A DNA stretch of 64,000 bases from Bacteroidota bacterium (lineage in GTDB: Bacteria > Bacteroidota > Bacteroidia > Cytophagales > Cytophagaceae), in the NCBI GenBank assembly GCA_023458555.1, contig JAEWYS010000014.1, forward strand, positions 1 to 64,000, given 5' to 3'. Below the pieces are notes generated by a model. The model was given only the letters and a program-made list of their open reading frames with translations. It did not search any database and was not told where the DNA came from. Both the position numbers and the translations under genes were made by a program. Each line of letters opens with the position of its first letter. The stretch's first letter is position 1. Below are positions 24,511 through 33,073 of the stretch, one piece after another.

Positions 24511-24873
24511 TCAAACGGCTTCATCATCATTCATTTCAGACCTTACCATATCCGAAAGTTTTTTGGGGGCTACCTGGCAATAAGCGGTTGTCAGGGCGTC
24601 ACGAAACAAATCCGGATGCACGCGCCGCAATTCGACCAGTGTCCAGCCCTGTTTACCCCACTTGTTGCGTACAGGGTAAATAATCGTCTTGTCCGCCGGG
24701 GAAAAAACATCCTGATCCGTTTCTGACAGCTTCAGACAGGCGAGATCGTTTTTTGCATCATAGGTCGCAAAGATTTTTTTCCGGACTCTGAATGACGTCT
24801 TTTCAAAATGAGGTTCTTCCGTTGCTTCCGGAAATGACAATGCCAATGTCCGGAATATATCAATTGTTATCAT
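24511..24873 (-). CDS. MmcQ/YjbR family protein
   Basis: A 120-residue protein with the YjbR fold pattern: 'LALSFPEATEEPHFEKTSFR', 'IFATYDAKNDLACLKLS', 'WGKQGWTLVELRRVHPDLFR' and 'TAYCQVAPKKLSD'. A DNA-binding-like cystatin fold of unknown function. Single gene between the MORN-TonB and DUF1398 genes. Confidence 0.87.
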   Translation of the reverse strand: MITIDIFRTLALSFPEATEEPHFEKTSFRVRKKIFATYDAKNDLACLKLSETDQDVFSPADKTIIYPVRNKWGKQGWTLVELRRVHPDLFRDALTTAYCQVAPKKLSDMVRSEMNDDEAV

Positions 24874-24967
24874 CGTTTATTGCTGTTTTCAGGCAATTAT
24901 CTTCCATGACCAAGTTACAAAAAAAGCCAATGCGGACAGCATTTGGCGATTACCAAGCGAAAAGCTT

Positions 24968-25357
24968 TTAATGCGGTATTTCTTCTACCAGAATTTTATG
25001 CCCCGCGACATCGTAGTAGGTACAGGTCATTTTTTCCATGCACACCACCCATTTTTCGACACCTGATTTTGCGGCATCACGGCAAAAAGCAGCGTAGTCC
25101 GTTTTACCTTTCTGATGTGCCAGCAGATCCTTTTTAAACCGCTCCTCTTCAGATGTTTTCGCGATTTCCAGCCACTCATACCTGGACGGAGTAGTCAGTT
25201 TATAATCATTGGCTCCGTAATATTCCGCGTGTCCGTCTTTGACAAAAGTTTCATAACTGGTAACACCCAGTTTCTTAAGATCCTGAATGTATGCCGGAAA
25301 ATCTGCCCCTGATCTGACGTTACTGTGTGCTGCGTTGATTTGTTCTGATGTAAACAT
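24968..25357 (-). CDS. DUF1398 family protein
   Basis: A 129-residue protein with the DUF1398 pattern: 'FTSEQINAAHSNVRSGADFP', 'YIQDLKKLGVTSYETFVKDG', and the late 'KTDYAAFCRDAAKSGVEKWV' with 'MTCTYYDVAGHKILVEEIP'. E. coli YbcV and related phage-encoded proteins belong here; the role is unknown. Stand-alone. Confidence 0.83.
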   Translation of the reverse strand: MFTSEQINAAHSNVRSGADFPAYIQDLKKLGVTSYETFVKDGHAEYYGANDYKLTTPSRYEWLEIAKTSEEERFKKDLLAHQKGKTDYAAFCRDAAKSGVEKWVVCMEKMTCTYYDVAGHKILVEEIPH

Positions 25358-25526
25358 GGTTTCCTGATTTTTTACTGCTTCACTGTTTTGTTGAATTACC
25401 TGTACTCATAAAAAACGGCGTGAATAAACCCGATACGGGAAGCTGACCGCTCACTGCTTTTGCATTAAAAAGTACCATGCAAAAATGCATCAGCCAGTCC
25501 GACCGCCATTGTAAAAAATCGTTTTT

Positions 25527-26291
25527 CTAACGAATTCGTTTAAAATTTTCCGGAGTATCTCCGGTATATTGCCTGAAATCTTTGATGAAATGAGCCTGAT
25601 CAAAAAAATTGTTTTCATAGCAGATCTCGGTCAGCGTTCCGGCCTTGTTCAGGCTGTCAAGCACCCTATTGAAGCGAATAATGGACGCAAACTTTTTCGG
25701 AGTGGCTCCGACTACTTTTCTGAAACGTTTTTCAAACGGACTCTGACTTATACATAGCTGACCAGCCAGTTCTTTTATCCTGACAGATCCTTTACTCTGA
25801 TACATCCGTCTTACGGATTCCACAATCAGTTTGTCAGCCTGCACAGCTCTCAGGTGCGCCAGCAGAAACTGCTCAACAATTTTTATACGCTGTGCATCTG
25901 CTGCTGCCAACGCTAATTTTTCGCTTGTTTCACGTACCTTATTTTTGTCAAAAATATCGTCGAGAGAAAGGCTCAAGCTGAACAGTTCATTGGCCGGACC
26001 GGAAGAAAAGTGCGAGAATCCGGTTTCTGTAAAATAAACCAGTATGGTACCGATATTGGCCGAATTTCTGAAAATCCTGCATCTGTCAGCAATACCTGTA
26101 ATGCCCGCCGGAGCCAGCTGTTCTTCTGCGTTATCCCTGATAGTCGCGAGCCTGCCCCGGTACTGAAATCCTATCACAAGTCCGGCAGACGGAAAAACCT
26201 TATATTCATTTTGCTCAACATTTTCCGATACCACATACTGTCTTATATAGGGTTTTAATCTTTCGGTGGGAAAATGTCTGTCAAATTTCAT
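25527..26291 (-). CDS. AraC-family regulator, DUF6597-type
   Basis: A 254-residue protein with an N-terminal DUF6597-like sensing domain ('TERLKPYIRQYVVSENVEQN', 'TGFSHFSSGPANELFSLSLS') and a C-terminal AraC DNA-binding domain ('IKELAGQLCISQSPFEKRFR', 'TEICYENNFFDQAHFIKDFR'). Same subfamily as the regulators at 28576, 44956 and 53168. Targets probably among the small accessory genes nearby; no operator identified. Confidence 0.87.
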   Translation of the reverse strand: MKFDRHFPTERLKPYIRQYVVSENVEQNEYKVFPSAGLVIGFQYRGRLATIRDNAEEQLAPAGITGIADRCRIFRNSANIGTILVYFTETGFSHFSSGPANELFSLSLSLDDIFDKNKVRETSEKLALAAADAQRIKIVEQFLLAHLRAVQADKLIVESVRRMYQSKGSVRIKELAGQLCISQSPFEKRFRKVVGATPKKFASIIRFNRVLDSLNKAGTLTEICYENNFFDQAHFIKDFRQYTGDTPENFKRIR

Positions 26292-26349
26292 TCGTTTCTC
26301 AGTCTGTCCGTATAGCCCGATAGCATTCCTGTTATCTATTTATTGCATA

Positions 26350-26652
26350 CTATATTCCTGCGCCTCCAAGTATATCAAGCTCCTGTCCCTTCTGAGGCGG
26401 TCCGGATATGATGGGCATAGCTTTCATAATCAGCTCCCTCACCCCTTCTGCTTTCAGCGAATTGTCGTGATCCTCTTTGCTCTCCCAGATTTCGGTTACA
26501 AAGACAGCATCCGGATCATTCTGATCCCGGCCGATCACATAAAGTTTACATCCTTTTGCGGTCGCAACCAGTCTGGAAGCCTCCAGCAGAATAGTTGCAA
26601 GCTCTTCCGATTGACCTGCTTTAGCGGTCAGTTTTCCATGAAGTAAGTACAT
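26350..26652 (-). CDS. Antibiotic biosynthesis monooxygenase (ABM) family protein
   Basis: A 100-residue ferredoxin-like protein: 'LHGKLTAKAGQSEELATILL', 'ASRLVATAKGCKLYVIG', 'VFVTEIWESKEDHDNSLKAE', 'IMKAMPIISGPPQ'. ABM proteins act on quinone-like substrates or bind heme; no specific activity can be assigned. Lies between an AraC gene and a DoxX gene on the same strand. Confidence 0.87.
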   Translation of the reverse strand: MYLLHGKLTAKAGQSEELATILLEASRLVATAKGCKLYVIGRDQNDPDAVFVTEIWESKEDHDNSLKAEGVRELIMKAMPIISGPPQKGQELDILGGAGI

Positions 26653-26774
26653 ATATATTGTTATTTTTTCGTCATATCCGTTTAGCGTCCGTACCCGCGA
26701 TTGCCCGATTCAAGACGCGCCTCCTGATAGCTACACAATGTAAAGCCGGGACATGCTTCCATGATTAAACCCTG

Positions 26775-27140
26775 TCAGGAATTCCGAAGTTTATGATACG
26801 TGACGTATGAGCCAGCCAATATGGCCAGTATCACAAGGGGAAAGACAGACTGTACGCCAAACCCATCCACTACGGTATGCGAAACAGCCGCACTGATGAA
26901 TATAAACGTAAAGCCGGCATAGGCCCATTCTTTTATATTGCCTTTAAACGCAGGAACAATAAGCACGATCGCTCCACACACTTTAAAAACAGCAATCAGT
27001 ACGCGAAAATAATCAGGATAACCCAAGTGCCGTATCCCCTCAACGGCGAGCTCTGTATGGGAAGTCAGCGCAGGCATCACTCCTTCAAAAAGAACGATTA
27101 AGATGGTAAGCGTCCAGTAAGTAATTTTGGTCAATTTCAT
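26775..27140 (-). CDS. DoxX-like membrane protein
   Basis: A 121-residue protein with four hydrophobic helices and the pattern 'GIRHLGYPDYFRVLIAVFKV', 'GAIVLIVPAFKGNIKEWAYA', 'AVSHTVVDGFGVQSVFPLVI'. It closely parallels the DoxX-like protein at 20336, of which it is a paralogue. An exact -7 box (27182-27189, minus strand) lies 42 bp upstream of the start. Confidence 0.82.
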   Translation of the reverse strand: MKLTKITYWTLTILIVLFEGVMPALTSHTELAVEGIRHLGYPDYFRVLIAVFKVCGAIVLIVPAFKGNIKEWAYAGFTFIFISAAVSHTVVDGFGVQSVFPLVILAILAGSYVTYHKLRNS

Positions 27141-27181
27141 TATTCAGTTGTTTTCAGCGTATGCTTTAATTATTCTCCCGA

Positions 27182-27189
27182 CAAAATTA
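27182..27189 (-). promoter_or_regulatory. -7 box for the DoxX-like gene
   Basis: Reads TAATTTTG on the minus strand, an exact TAnnTTTG, about 42 bp upstream of the ATG at 27140. Confidence 0.45.
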
Positions 27190-27381
27190 ACGGATTACGT
27201 TGTAATCTCAGCCGGCAAAGCAGCGATAAATTATATCAGTGAAGATTTTTTCCGCAAAACATGCCCTTTCATTCGGGTCCATCAGGCTTCTTGTCCGATA
27301 CCAAAAAAAATCAGCATAAACATTATCATCCACAATAGATTACACACTGTCCGGACTGCCATTTTGGACATAGCCACATTA

Positions 27382-27519
27382 TCATATCGCCCCCAATTTC
27401 TCCATGGCATTTTTCTCTTTTGCCGACAGCTCTTTCAGTAGCCCTGAAGCCTGTTCTATACAGCGTATATCTCCGGTCTCGCTGACTTTTACCAACAAAC
27501 CGGAAAGCTCCGTCCACAA
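27382..27519 (-). pseudogene. Possible short gene or decayed C-terminus
   Basis: In the same frame as, and directly after, the DUF2200 gene, the sequence downstream of two stop codons (about 27537-27545) stays open for 51 codons and reads as a plausible amphipathic protein (TELSGLLVKVSETGDIRC, 'KELSAKEKNAMEKLGAI', then TGA). There is no ATG, only a TTG at 27517-27519. It could be a small protein with TTG start, a decayed gene end, or chance. The rest of the 27141-27543 gap holds nothing else I recognise. Confidence 0.25.
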
Positions 27520-27543
27520 AGCCGCTATCTCTGTTTACAGTCT

Positions 27544-27894
27544 TTATTTCCTCAGAATCTTTTCCATTGACTTCCCTTTTGCCAGCTCATCCACCAGCTT
27601 ATCCAGATAGCGGATTTTCTGAATGAGCTGATCTTCGATTTCCTCTACACGATATCCGCAAATGACACCGGTAATTTTTGAAACGTTGGGATTCATCTGT
27701 GGAGCTTCTGCAAAAAAGATCTCAAAACTGGTATTCCTGTCAATTTGCTCCTGCAATGTCTGCATATCATATCCGGTCAGCCAGAAAATAATGCTGTCCA
27801 CCTCTTCTTTTGAGCGTCCTTTTCTCTCCGCTTTTTGTATATACAAAGGGTATACACTCGCAAACGTCATTTTATATATTCTTGCTTTATCCAT
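27544..27894 (-). CDS. DUF2200 family protein
   Basis: A 116-residue protein matching DUF2200 along its length: 'RIYKMTFASVYPLYIQKAER', 'KEEVDSIIFWLTGYDMQTLQ', 'FFAEAPQMNPNVSKITGVIC' and 'IRYLDKLVDELAKGKSMEKI'. Small soluble protein of unknown function, usually a stand-alone accessory gene. Confidence 0.9.
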   Translation of the reverse strand: MDKARIYKMTFASVYPLYIQKAERKGRSKEEVDSIIFWLTGYDMQTLQEQIDRNTSFEIFFAEAPQMNPNVSKITGVICGYRVEEIEDQLIQKIRYLDKLVDELAKGKSMEKILRK

Positions 27895-27983
27895 ATAGTC
27901 CGAAGGCTTTATATCAATTCACAATTAAATGATATTTCTAAATATTTAACAGATTATCTGTAAATAACTTGCAAGCACGTGCT

Positions 27984-28544
27984 TTATTTTGCATAGCTTA
28001 CAAAATCTATATACAAATAGTCATGCACACTTGGGTCAACTGCATATAATTCACCGCTTGTTTTATCTTCAATCAGCACGAAGTCATGGTTATTAAAAAA
28101 AGAGGAGCTGAAATATGTATGGATATTGTGGCCAAGTAAAAAGAGCTGTCCGACATATGGAGTTGCTGTCCAGGTATCTGAAAGATGTTGTTGTGTCAAG
28201 AGATAGTTGCATGTTGCTGCAAAAAATGATGAATAACCGACACAATGGGCTTTTTTTGATTGTATCAGCTGATTGGGGTCGCTGTCGTTTTTATCTGCTG
28301 TAAAAACCAGCTGATCCGAAGTTATGGATAAGCTGATTTTTATTATGCCTTTCACATCCAGATCTTTTTCGCCGATACTTCTTTTCTCAATATACTCAAT
28401 AAGCTTTTTGTCACTGACCGTATAGCTTTGTCTTGGTCCGATCGCTTTATAAGTAACCAGGTTTCTGTACATCCATCCGCGCAACAGAAATCCGGCCATA
28501 ATGAGAATCAGCATTATTAAAACAGTCTGTCTGATAAATTTCAT
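27984..28544 (-). CDS. Membrane-anchored transglutaminase-like protein (putative)
   Basis: A 186-residue protein with an N-terminal membrane anchor (TVLIMLILIMAGFLLRGWMY). The extracytoplasmic part holds 'KKAHCVGYSSFFAATCNYLL', then 'FNNHDFVLIEDKTSGELYAV' and 'DPSVHDYLY'. The Cys...His...Asp order with these surroundings resembles the catalytic triad of transglutaminase-like cysteine proteases. This is my inference from motif order only. ATG at 28544 is chosen over a GTG 9 bp upstream. Confidence 0.5.
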   Translation of the reverse strand: MKFIRQTVLIMLILIMAGFLLRGWMYRNLVTYKAIGPRQSYTVSDKKLIEYIEKRSIGEKDLDVKGIIKISLSITSDQLVFTADKNDSDPNQLIQSKKAHCVGYSSFFAATCNYLLTQQHLSDTWTATPYVGQLFLLGHNIHTYFSSSFFNNHDFVLIEDKTSGELYAVDPSVHDYLYIDFVSYAK

Positions 28545-28575
28545 GGCTGGCACGTTCTCCCGAAATTTAATACAT

Positions 28576-29376
28576 TCAGAGAAAAAAATCCGAAGTTATT
28601 TCCTCTGTTCCAAAAAGTTTCTTTGGAGTCTGCCCTGTCAGCTCTTTTATTTCGTTGATAAAATGTGACTGGTCATAATATCCGGCCATATAAGCCAGCT
28701 CTGTCAGACTGGTTCCGGAAGTTTGCTTTATATGAATGGCGTTCTGGAAACGTATGATTTTCAGAAACTGTTTTGGTGAAATTCCGATGTGTGATACAAA
28801 CGTACGTTCAAACTGTTTTCTGCTCAGACAGGAGTCAGACGCCAGAACATCGATCGGGACTGCACCTTTGGCTGACCTGATCTGTGCAACGGCATGCTTC
28901 ATCCGCTCGTGCCCCACAGACATTGGCTGATTAGCCAGCAATTGCAAAAAGCAGTTCTCGACGATACGGACACGGGCTTTAAAATCCTCTGCTTCCGTCA
29001 GCTGCTCTTCCAGATGCCGCCATACGGAAGTGCCGATATTTTCTAAAAACACGGTCTGGTTTTGCAGCTCAATCAAAGGAATTTTCAGAAAATGGCTTAA
29101 GCCATCCGGCTGAAAAGTAACGGAAAACATGGAGAGTCTGTCTGTAACGATCAGGTCATAATAATCGTTTTGCTGCCCGTTGAGCAGGGAATTTCCTTCA
29201 AGAACCCTTTTGTCAGACACAGGTCTGCTGCCAAAGTAAAATACAAGCTCCGGAAGCCCTGTGGGGATAATTCGCTGTGTATGCTTCCCACCCTTTTCCA
29301 ATGTATTTTCAACAGCCCAATACTGCTTGATATATGGCCGAAGCGCTGGAAGTGGTATGGCAAATTCAAAACTCAT
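28576..29376 (-). CDS. AraC-family regulator, DUF6597-type
   Basis: A 266-residue protein: N-terminal sensing domain beginning 'MSFEFAIPLPALRPYIKQYW' with 'IIPTGLPELVFYFGSRP', and C-terminal AraC domain ('IDVLASDSCLSRKQFERTFV', 'TELAYMAGYYDQSHFINEIK'). I start at ATG 29376, where the family begins; an in-frame extension to 29532 is in the shadow of the VOC gene. Paralogous to the regulators at 25527, 44956 and 53168. Confidence 0.87.
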   Translation of the reverse strand: MSFEFAIPLPALRPYIKQYWAVENTLEKGGKHTQRIIPTGLPELVFYFGSRPVSDKRVLEGNSLLNGQQNDYYDLIVTDRLSMFSVTFQPDGLSHFLKIPLIELQNQTVFLENIGTSVWRHLEEQLTEAEDFKARVRIVENCFLQLLANQPMSVGHERMKHAVAQIRSAKGAVPIDVLASDSCLSRKQFERTFVSHIGISPKQFLKIIRFQNAIHIKQTSGTSLTELAYMAGYYDQSHFINEIKELTGQTPKKLFGTEEITSDFFL

Positions 29377-29425
29377 CCTAGTATTAAACGGGCTACCCTG
29401 ATTTACAGGGCAGCCCGCCATCTTT

Positions 29426-29782
29426 TTAATTTTCGTAAAGTCCCAGCCTGTTTCCTTCAGAGTCCGTAAACAGAGCAAAATACCCTCGGCCTTCCGCCTC
29501 AATTCTGGTTTTTGTACGAAGCACTTTGCCACCGTTGGCTTCTACCCGCCCGAGAGTACTGTCAATATCATCAGCTACCTGAAGGCTCACAATGACACCA
29601 TTTGCAGAAGGTTTATAATTCGGTTCGCAGATAATCGCTCCTTCTCCGGAAGGGAAGCAGGCCATTTTTTCATTTCCGAAATCCAGCACGTTCAATTCTG
29701 TTTTCAGGACCTTGCTGTAAAAGCTTACTGCTCTCTCGAAATCGTTTGTCGGGATCTCTACCCATGAAATAAGTTTTTCCAT
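29426..29782 (-). CDS. VOC family protein
   Basis: A 118-residue glyoxalase-fold protein: 'LISWVEIPTNDFERAVSFYS', 'GEGAIICEPNYKPSANGVIV', 'LGRVEANGGKVLRTKTRIEA', 'GYFALFTDSEGNRLGLYEN'. The metal-site pattern (E/H at strand ends) fits, but the substrate is unknown. Paralogue at 31565 with the same architecture. An exact -7 box (29814-29821, minus strand) lies upstream. Confidence 0.87.
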   Translation of the reverse strand: MEKLISWVEIPTNDFERAVSFYSKVLKTELNVLDFGNEKMACFPSGEGAIICEPNYKPSANGVIVSLQVADDIDSTLGRVEANGGKVLRTKTRIEAEGRGYFALFTDSEGNRLGLYEN

Positions 29783-29813
29783 TTTCGATTACATTTAGAC
29801 GTTTTTAACAATG

Positions 29814-29821
29814 CAAAGCTA
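29814..29821 (-). promoter_or_regulatory. -7 box for the VOC gene
   Basis: Reads TAGCTTTG on the minus strand, exact TAnnTTTG, about 32 bp upstream of the ATG at 29782. Confidence 0.45.
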
Positions 29822-29879
29822 CGCCGGTGCAATCGGCAAAAATTGGAAAAACAAGACATTTCAGGAGTTCGGACGGTGA

Positions 29880-30974
29880 TTATGATATACGTTTGTAAGT
29901 CATATCCTTCAGCACGTTTGAATATATAGAATCAAACATGAAATGAGGCATTGAGATAATTCCCATTTTCACCATACCGTTCATCAGAGAGCTATGCTGA
30001 TGAAATAATTGCCCCAACCTCCAGGATTGTGAAACAACCCTATCAACTTTTGATTTTTGCCGTTGCTGAAATAATTTAAAAATGTCTTTCAACGGCTGCT
30101 GATTGTCGGTAATCATATTGACAATTGTGTACGCGTCTTCTATTGCCAGACAGGCTCCGTTTGCCATATTAGGCGTTGTGGGATGAATCGCATCACCAAT
30201 CATCAACGCGTTGTTGTTAAACCAGCTCAGTCCTTTTCGTTCTTTAGGATTAATATCCATCAACTCTGATGTATATATGCTTTCGGTATGGTCAATTACT
30301 GATCTGATGACTGGGTGACCTCCTTCAAAAAAACTCTTCAATATGGATTTGTCGACTGGTATTTCCATATCCGGCATTAAGGGTTTGATGATATACCAGC
30401 TATAAAAGTTTCCGCCGGTATGGATAATCGCAAACCGTATATTACTGCCAATAAAGTCATGATAGGTATTTCTGAACTTATTTTCCAGTCTGATTTCACT
30501 TATACCTCTCCACAGGATCTGATTCGCCTTTCTTAGCTGAAGCTGCGGGTATAGTGCCTGTCTGAATTTTGATTGAATACCTTCAGCAAAGATCACCATT
30601 TCATCAGGATTAAAATCTTTTGCAGATTTTACTGAGTTGAGGACAACTTTGTTGCTATCGAGCTGCTGATACAAAAGCCGGTGAAACTTTTTTCTTTTAA
30701 CACACAGAGCAGGCTGTTTTAATCGAAATGATTTTAAATAATTAAGCTTGCAATCTACAAAATGAAACTGTGTAATTTCTGTCCCTGCTTCTTTAGTCTG
30801 CTCCAGTATATTCCATTCATCTAAGATTGGCCGGATATTGTGACTAATACCAAGTCCGACATTAGCATATGTAATGTCATCGTCTTTTTCAAACAGCTTA
30901 TAATCAAGATTATTTCGTTGAAGCGCCAACGCTGTCGATAACCCGGAAATTCCTCCGCCAATAATATTTATCAT
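29880..30974 (-). CDS. FAD-dependent monooxygenase
   Basis: A 364-residue flavoprotein of the PHBH/UbiH type: dinucleotide-binding 'MINIIGGGISGLSTALALQR' and 'LDYKLFEKDD', the NAD(P)H/FAD motif region 'DEMVIFAEGIQSKFRQ', and the FAD-phosphate motif 'ALMIGDAIHPTTPNMANGAC'. Such enzymes hydroxylate aromatic or similar substrates or inactivate antibiotics; the substrate is not inferable. I start at ATG 30974 next to the G-G-G-I-S-G motif; a start 15 bp upstream is possible. Confidence 0.87.
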   Translation of the reverse strand: MINIIGGGISGLSTALALQRNNLDYKLFEKDDDITYANVGLGISHNIRPILDEWNILEQTKEAGTEITQFHFVDCKLNYLKSFRLKQPALCVKRKKFHRLLYQQLDSNKVVLNSVKSAKDFNPDEMVIFAEGIQSKFRQALYPQLQLRKANQILWRGISEIRLENKFRNTYHDFIGSNIRFAIIHTGGNFYSWYIIKPLMPDMEIPVDKSILKSFFEGGHPVIRSVIDHTESIYTSELMDINPKERKGLSWFNNNALMIGDAIHPTTPNMANGACLAIEDAYTIVNMITDNQQPLKDIFKLFQQRQKSKVDRVVSQSWRLGQLFHQHSSLMNGMVKMGIISMPHFMFDSIYSNVLKDMTYKRIS

Positions 30975-31169
30975 TCGGATATATCTCAATATTTATGATT
31001 GGCTTACTGCCCGTGTATTCTTAATGCAAAAGCTAGCGATTCAATGTTTTTTTTGCAAATTATATTTCTTTAGTCGTTAAATTTGCCAAACAAACTGATT
31101 TGTCCAGGTCCGGATCAACATCAGGACTTTGAGTTTTATTTCACCCCATTCCTCACGTTGTTCAGTAGT

Positions 31170-31532
31170 CTACCCTGATAAAGCACGTAATGCTTCATCA
31201 ACATCAGGAACAAAATTTACCTGCTTCCCTTTATTGCTTTCATATATAAAATCATTCAGACTTTTGCTTGTCAGCTTTGAAAAATCTCCGACTATCGCGA
31301 GGCGAATCCTGTAATTCGAAAATTTTTGAAGAATTTCTCCGGCCATTTTATTCTTTAAGTCGAAGAAGTCTGCTGTAATATTCTTTTTATGAATAATAAC
31401 TTTGTCAAATCCCTGGTAATAAACAGTACCCATCAGATCCAGCGCGTCTTCCGCGTTCTGTATGATTACGTTGTCAGAAATCACTTCTGCAATTTCTTCT
31501 TCGTTTATTTTATGCGATTGAATGTTCATCAT
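31170..31532 (-). CDS. DUF4180 family protein
   Basis: A 120-residue protein matching DUF4180: 'AEVISDNVIIQNAEDALDLM', 'GTVYYQGFDKVIIHKKNITA', 'FFDLKNKMAGEILQKFSNYR', 'RLAIVGDFSKLTSKSLNDFI'. Function unknown; typically a stand-alone gene among accessory stress genes. Confidence 0.88.
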   Translation of the reverse strand: MMNIQSHKINEEEIAEVISDNVIIQNAEDALDLMGTVYYQGFDKVIIHKKNITADFFDLKNKMAGEILQKFSNYRIRLAIVGDFSKLTSKSLNDFIYESNKGKQVNFVPDVDEALRALSG

Positions 31533-31564
31533 TTGTTATCAGGTGATGTTTTTTCCTTAAAAAC

Positions 31565-31933
31565 TCATTGTGCCGAATGCAATCCCAGCTTGTTTCCCTC
31601 TGTGTCTGTAAACAACGCAAAATACCCCATCTCCGGACTGATCTCAGTTTTTGGCACCATTATCTGTCCGCCGTTGTGTTTCACCTTGTCGAGCATGGGT
31701 TGCAAATCGGTTCCGGCATTCAGATAAAGGACAGCTCCGTCGGTTGTCGGCTTGTAACCGCTGCCTTTTATCAGAACCACGCTTAGCGATTCCCCGTCAC
31801 CAGGCAATACCCCCAGCTGAGTCCCGTCCATTTCAACTTCTTCGATACGGACATCTAAAAGTGTCTGATAAAATTTTACCGCTCTTGCAAAGTCGGTTAC
31901 AGGTATTTCGACAATAGAGATCAGGTTGCTCAT
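31565..31933 (-). CDS. VOC family protein
   Basis: A 122-residue glyoxalase-fold protein: 'LISIVEIPVTDFARAVKFYQ', 'LGVLPGDGESLSVVLIKGSG', 'PMLDKVKHNGGQIMVPKTEI', 'GYFALFTDTEGNKLGLHSAQ'. Paralogous to the VOC protein at 29426. Located 32 bp downstream of the DUF4180 start region on the same strand. Substrate unknown. Confidence 0.87.
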   Translation of the reverse strand: MSNLISIVEIPVTDFARAVKFYQTLLDVRIEEVEMDGTQLGVLPGDGESLSVVLIKGSGYKPTTDGAVLYLNAGTDLQPMLDKVKHNGGQIMVPKTEISPEMGYFALFTDTEGNKLGLHSAQ

Positions 31934-31962
31934 ATGTTTTGTTTTTAGAAGAATTTTGTAAT

Positions 31963-32520
31963 TTATTTATGTTGATACAATTCCGGATATTTACCAGGCG
32001 AAACACAGCAAACACTTTCCTCCAGAGATTTGTCCACTATATTTTGCCAGGCCAGGTGATCAAAATGCTTTTCTAACTGAAGACAAGCTTCAAAATCGTC
32101 CTGGCTTACGTCATAATAATTACCATCTCCAGTGCCGGATATTCTAATATGTATAGAATTGCTATAAACCCAGATAAACGTTTGGTGCCCAAAGAGCACT
32201 GAACGCCCGGGTTGTTCAAACCCGGGATGTTCCCGGATTTCATTTTTAAATTTCGAGAACTCCACAGCCGGATACGATTGCCCTGTCACGGGCCTTGGAA
32301 AATCGTCCGGAATTACGTTTAATACCAAACCGAGCAACCCAAGCTTATTCACCAGGTCTTGCCTGTCTGTATATAAAAATGCCGTTTGAAACTCATCGCC
32401 ATCGTTGGCGTGTCCTCCCCAGGCACGTTTATAATAAAAATACTGCAACTGCCCTATCCACTTTCTGATGACCTGTTCAGAGTGCCGCTCAAACAACCAT
32501 TTATGTGATAATTTGTCCAT
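31963..32520 (-). CDS. Hypothetical protein
   Basis: A 185-residue soluble protein. Notable segments: 'QLQYFYYKRAWGGHANDGDE', 'LNVIPDDFPRPVTGQSYPAV', 'GHQTFIWVYSNSIHIRISG', 'GNYYDVSQDDFEACLQLEKH'. No family recognised. Located between a VOC and an SRPBCC gene, all minus strand, with 18-30 bp spacing, so possibly co-transcribed with its neighbours. Confidence 0.6.
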   Translation of the reverse strand: MDKLSHKWLFERHSEQVIRKWIGQLQYFYYKRAWGGHANDGDEFQTAFLYTDRQDLVNKLGLLGLVLNVIPDDFPRPVTGQSYPAVEFSKFKNEIREHPGFEQPGRSVLFGHQTFIWVYSNSIHIRISGTGDGNYYDVSQDDFEACLQLEKHFDHLAWQNIVDKSLEESVCCVSPGKYPELYQHK

Positions 32521-32538
32521 TCATCAAATTTTTTGTTT

Positions 32539-32967
32539 TTATGGCAGGTTTTCAGCAAGGTCTTTTATTTTTTGTTTAGCTGTCTGCCCCCACTCCAACG
32601 AAGCCTCATAATAATCATTAGCCTTCGGCAGTGTCGCAAAGTCGCCAATCTCAATATTCAGGATGGTATTTCCTTTTTCTTCGGTCAGGCAGAAAACATA
32701 ATTTACATCATACAGCGATGGAGCAAGATCTACCTTGGGCAAAAACAAACTCATTTTCAATTTATTGAATTTATCCAACTCTGTCACGGTCATTTTTGAA
32801 TAGCCTTCCCACTCAATCACACTGCCCAATTGCAGATGTCCGCCAGGATAATTCTCAGGTATATCATCCCACTGTTTAATGAAGCCGGGGTTGATCAGCA
32901 CTTCCCATACCTTATCTTTAGAAGCATTGATTTCAATTTCCTCTGTTACAATCAGTTTGTTTGTCAT
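32539..32967 (-). CDS. SRPBCC domain protein
   Basis: A 142-residue START-like protein: 'TEEIEINASKDKVWEVLINP', 'FIKQWDDIPENYPGGHLQLG', 'YVFCLTEEKGNTILNIEIGD', and a C-terminal helix (EWGQTAKQKIKDLAENL). Polyketide-cyclase/AHSA1-like; ligand unknown. Just upstream of the 31963 gene on the same strand. Confidence 0.85.
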   Translation of the reverse strand: MTNKLIVTEEIEINASKDKVWEVLINPGFIKQWDDIPENYPGGHLQLGSVIEWEGYSKMTVTELDKFNKLKMSLFLPKVDLAPSLYDVNYVFCLTEEKGNTILNIEIGDFATLPKANDYYEASLEWGQTAKQKIKDLAENLP

Positions 32968-33073
32968 AATAATTTCTATTCAGATTCTGGCATATCCAAG
33001 GTTGCATAATCGTAAGCAACACAATCAAAGACTCTTTTATTCCGTCATGGAATGCTTACCAGGCAAATAACCA

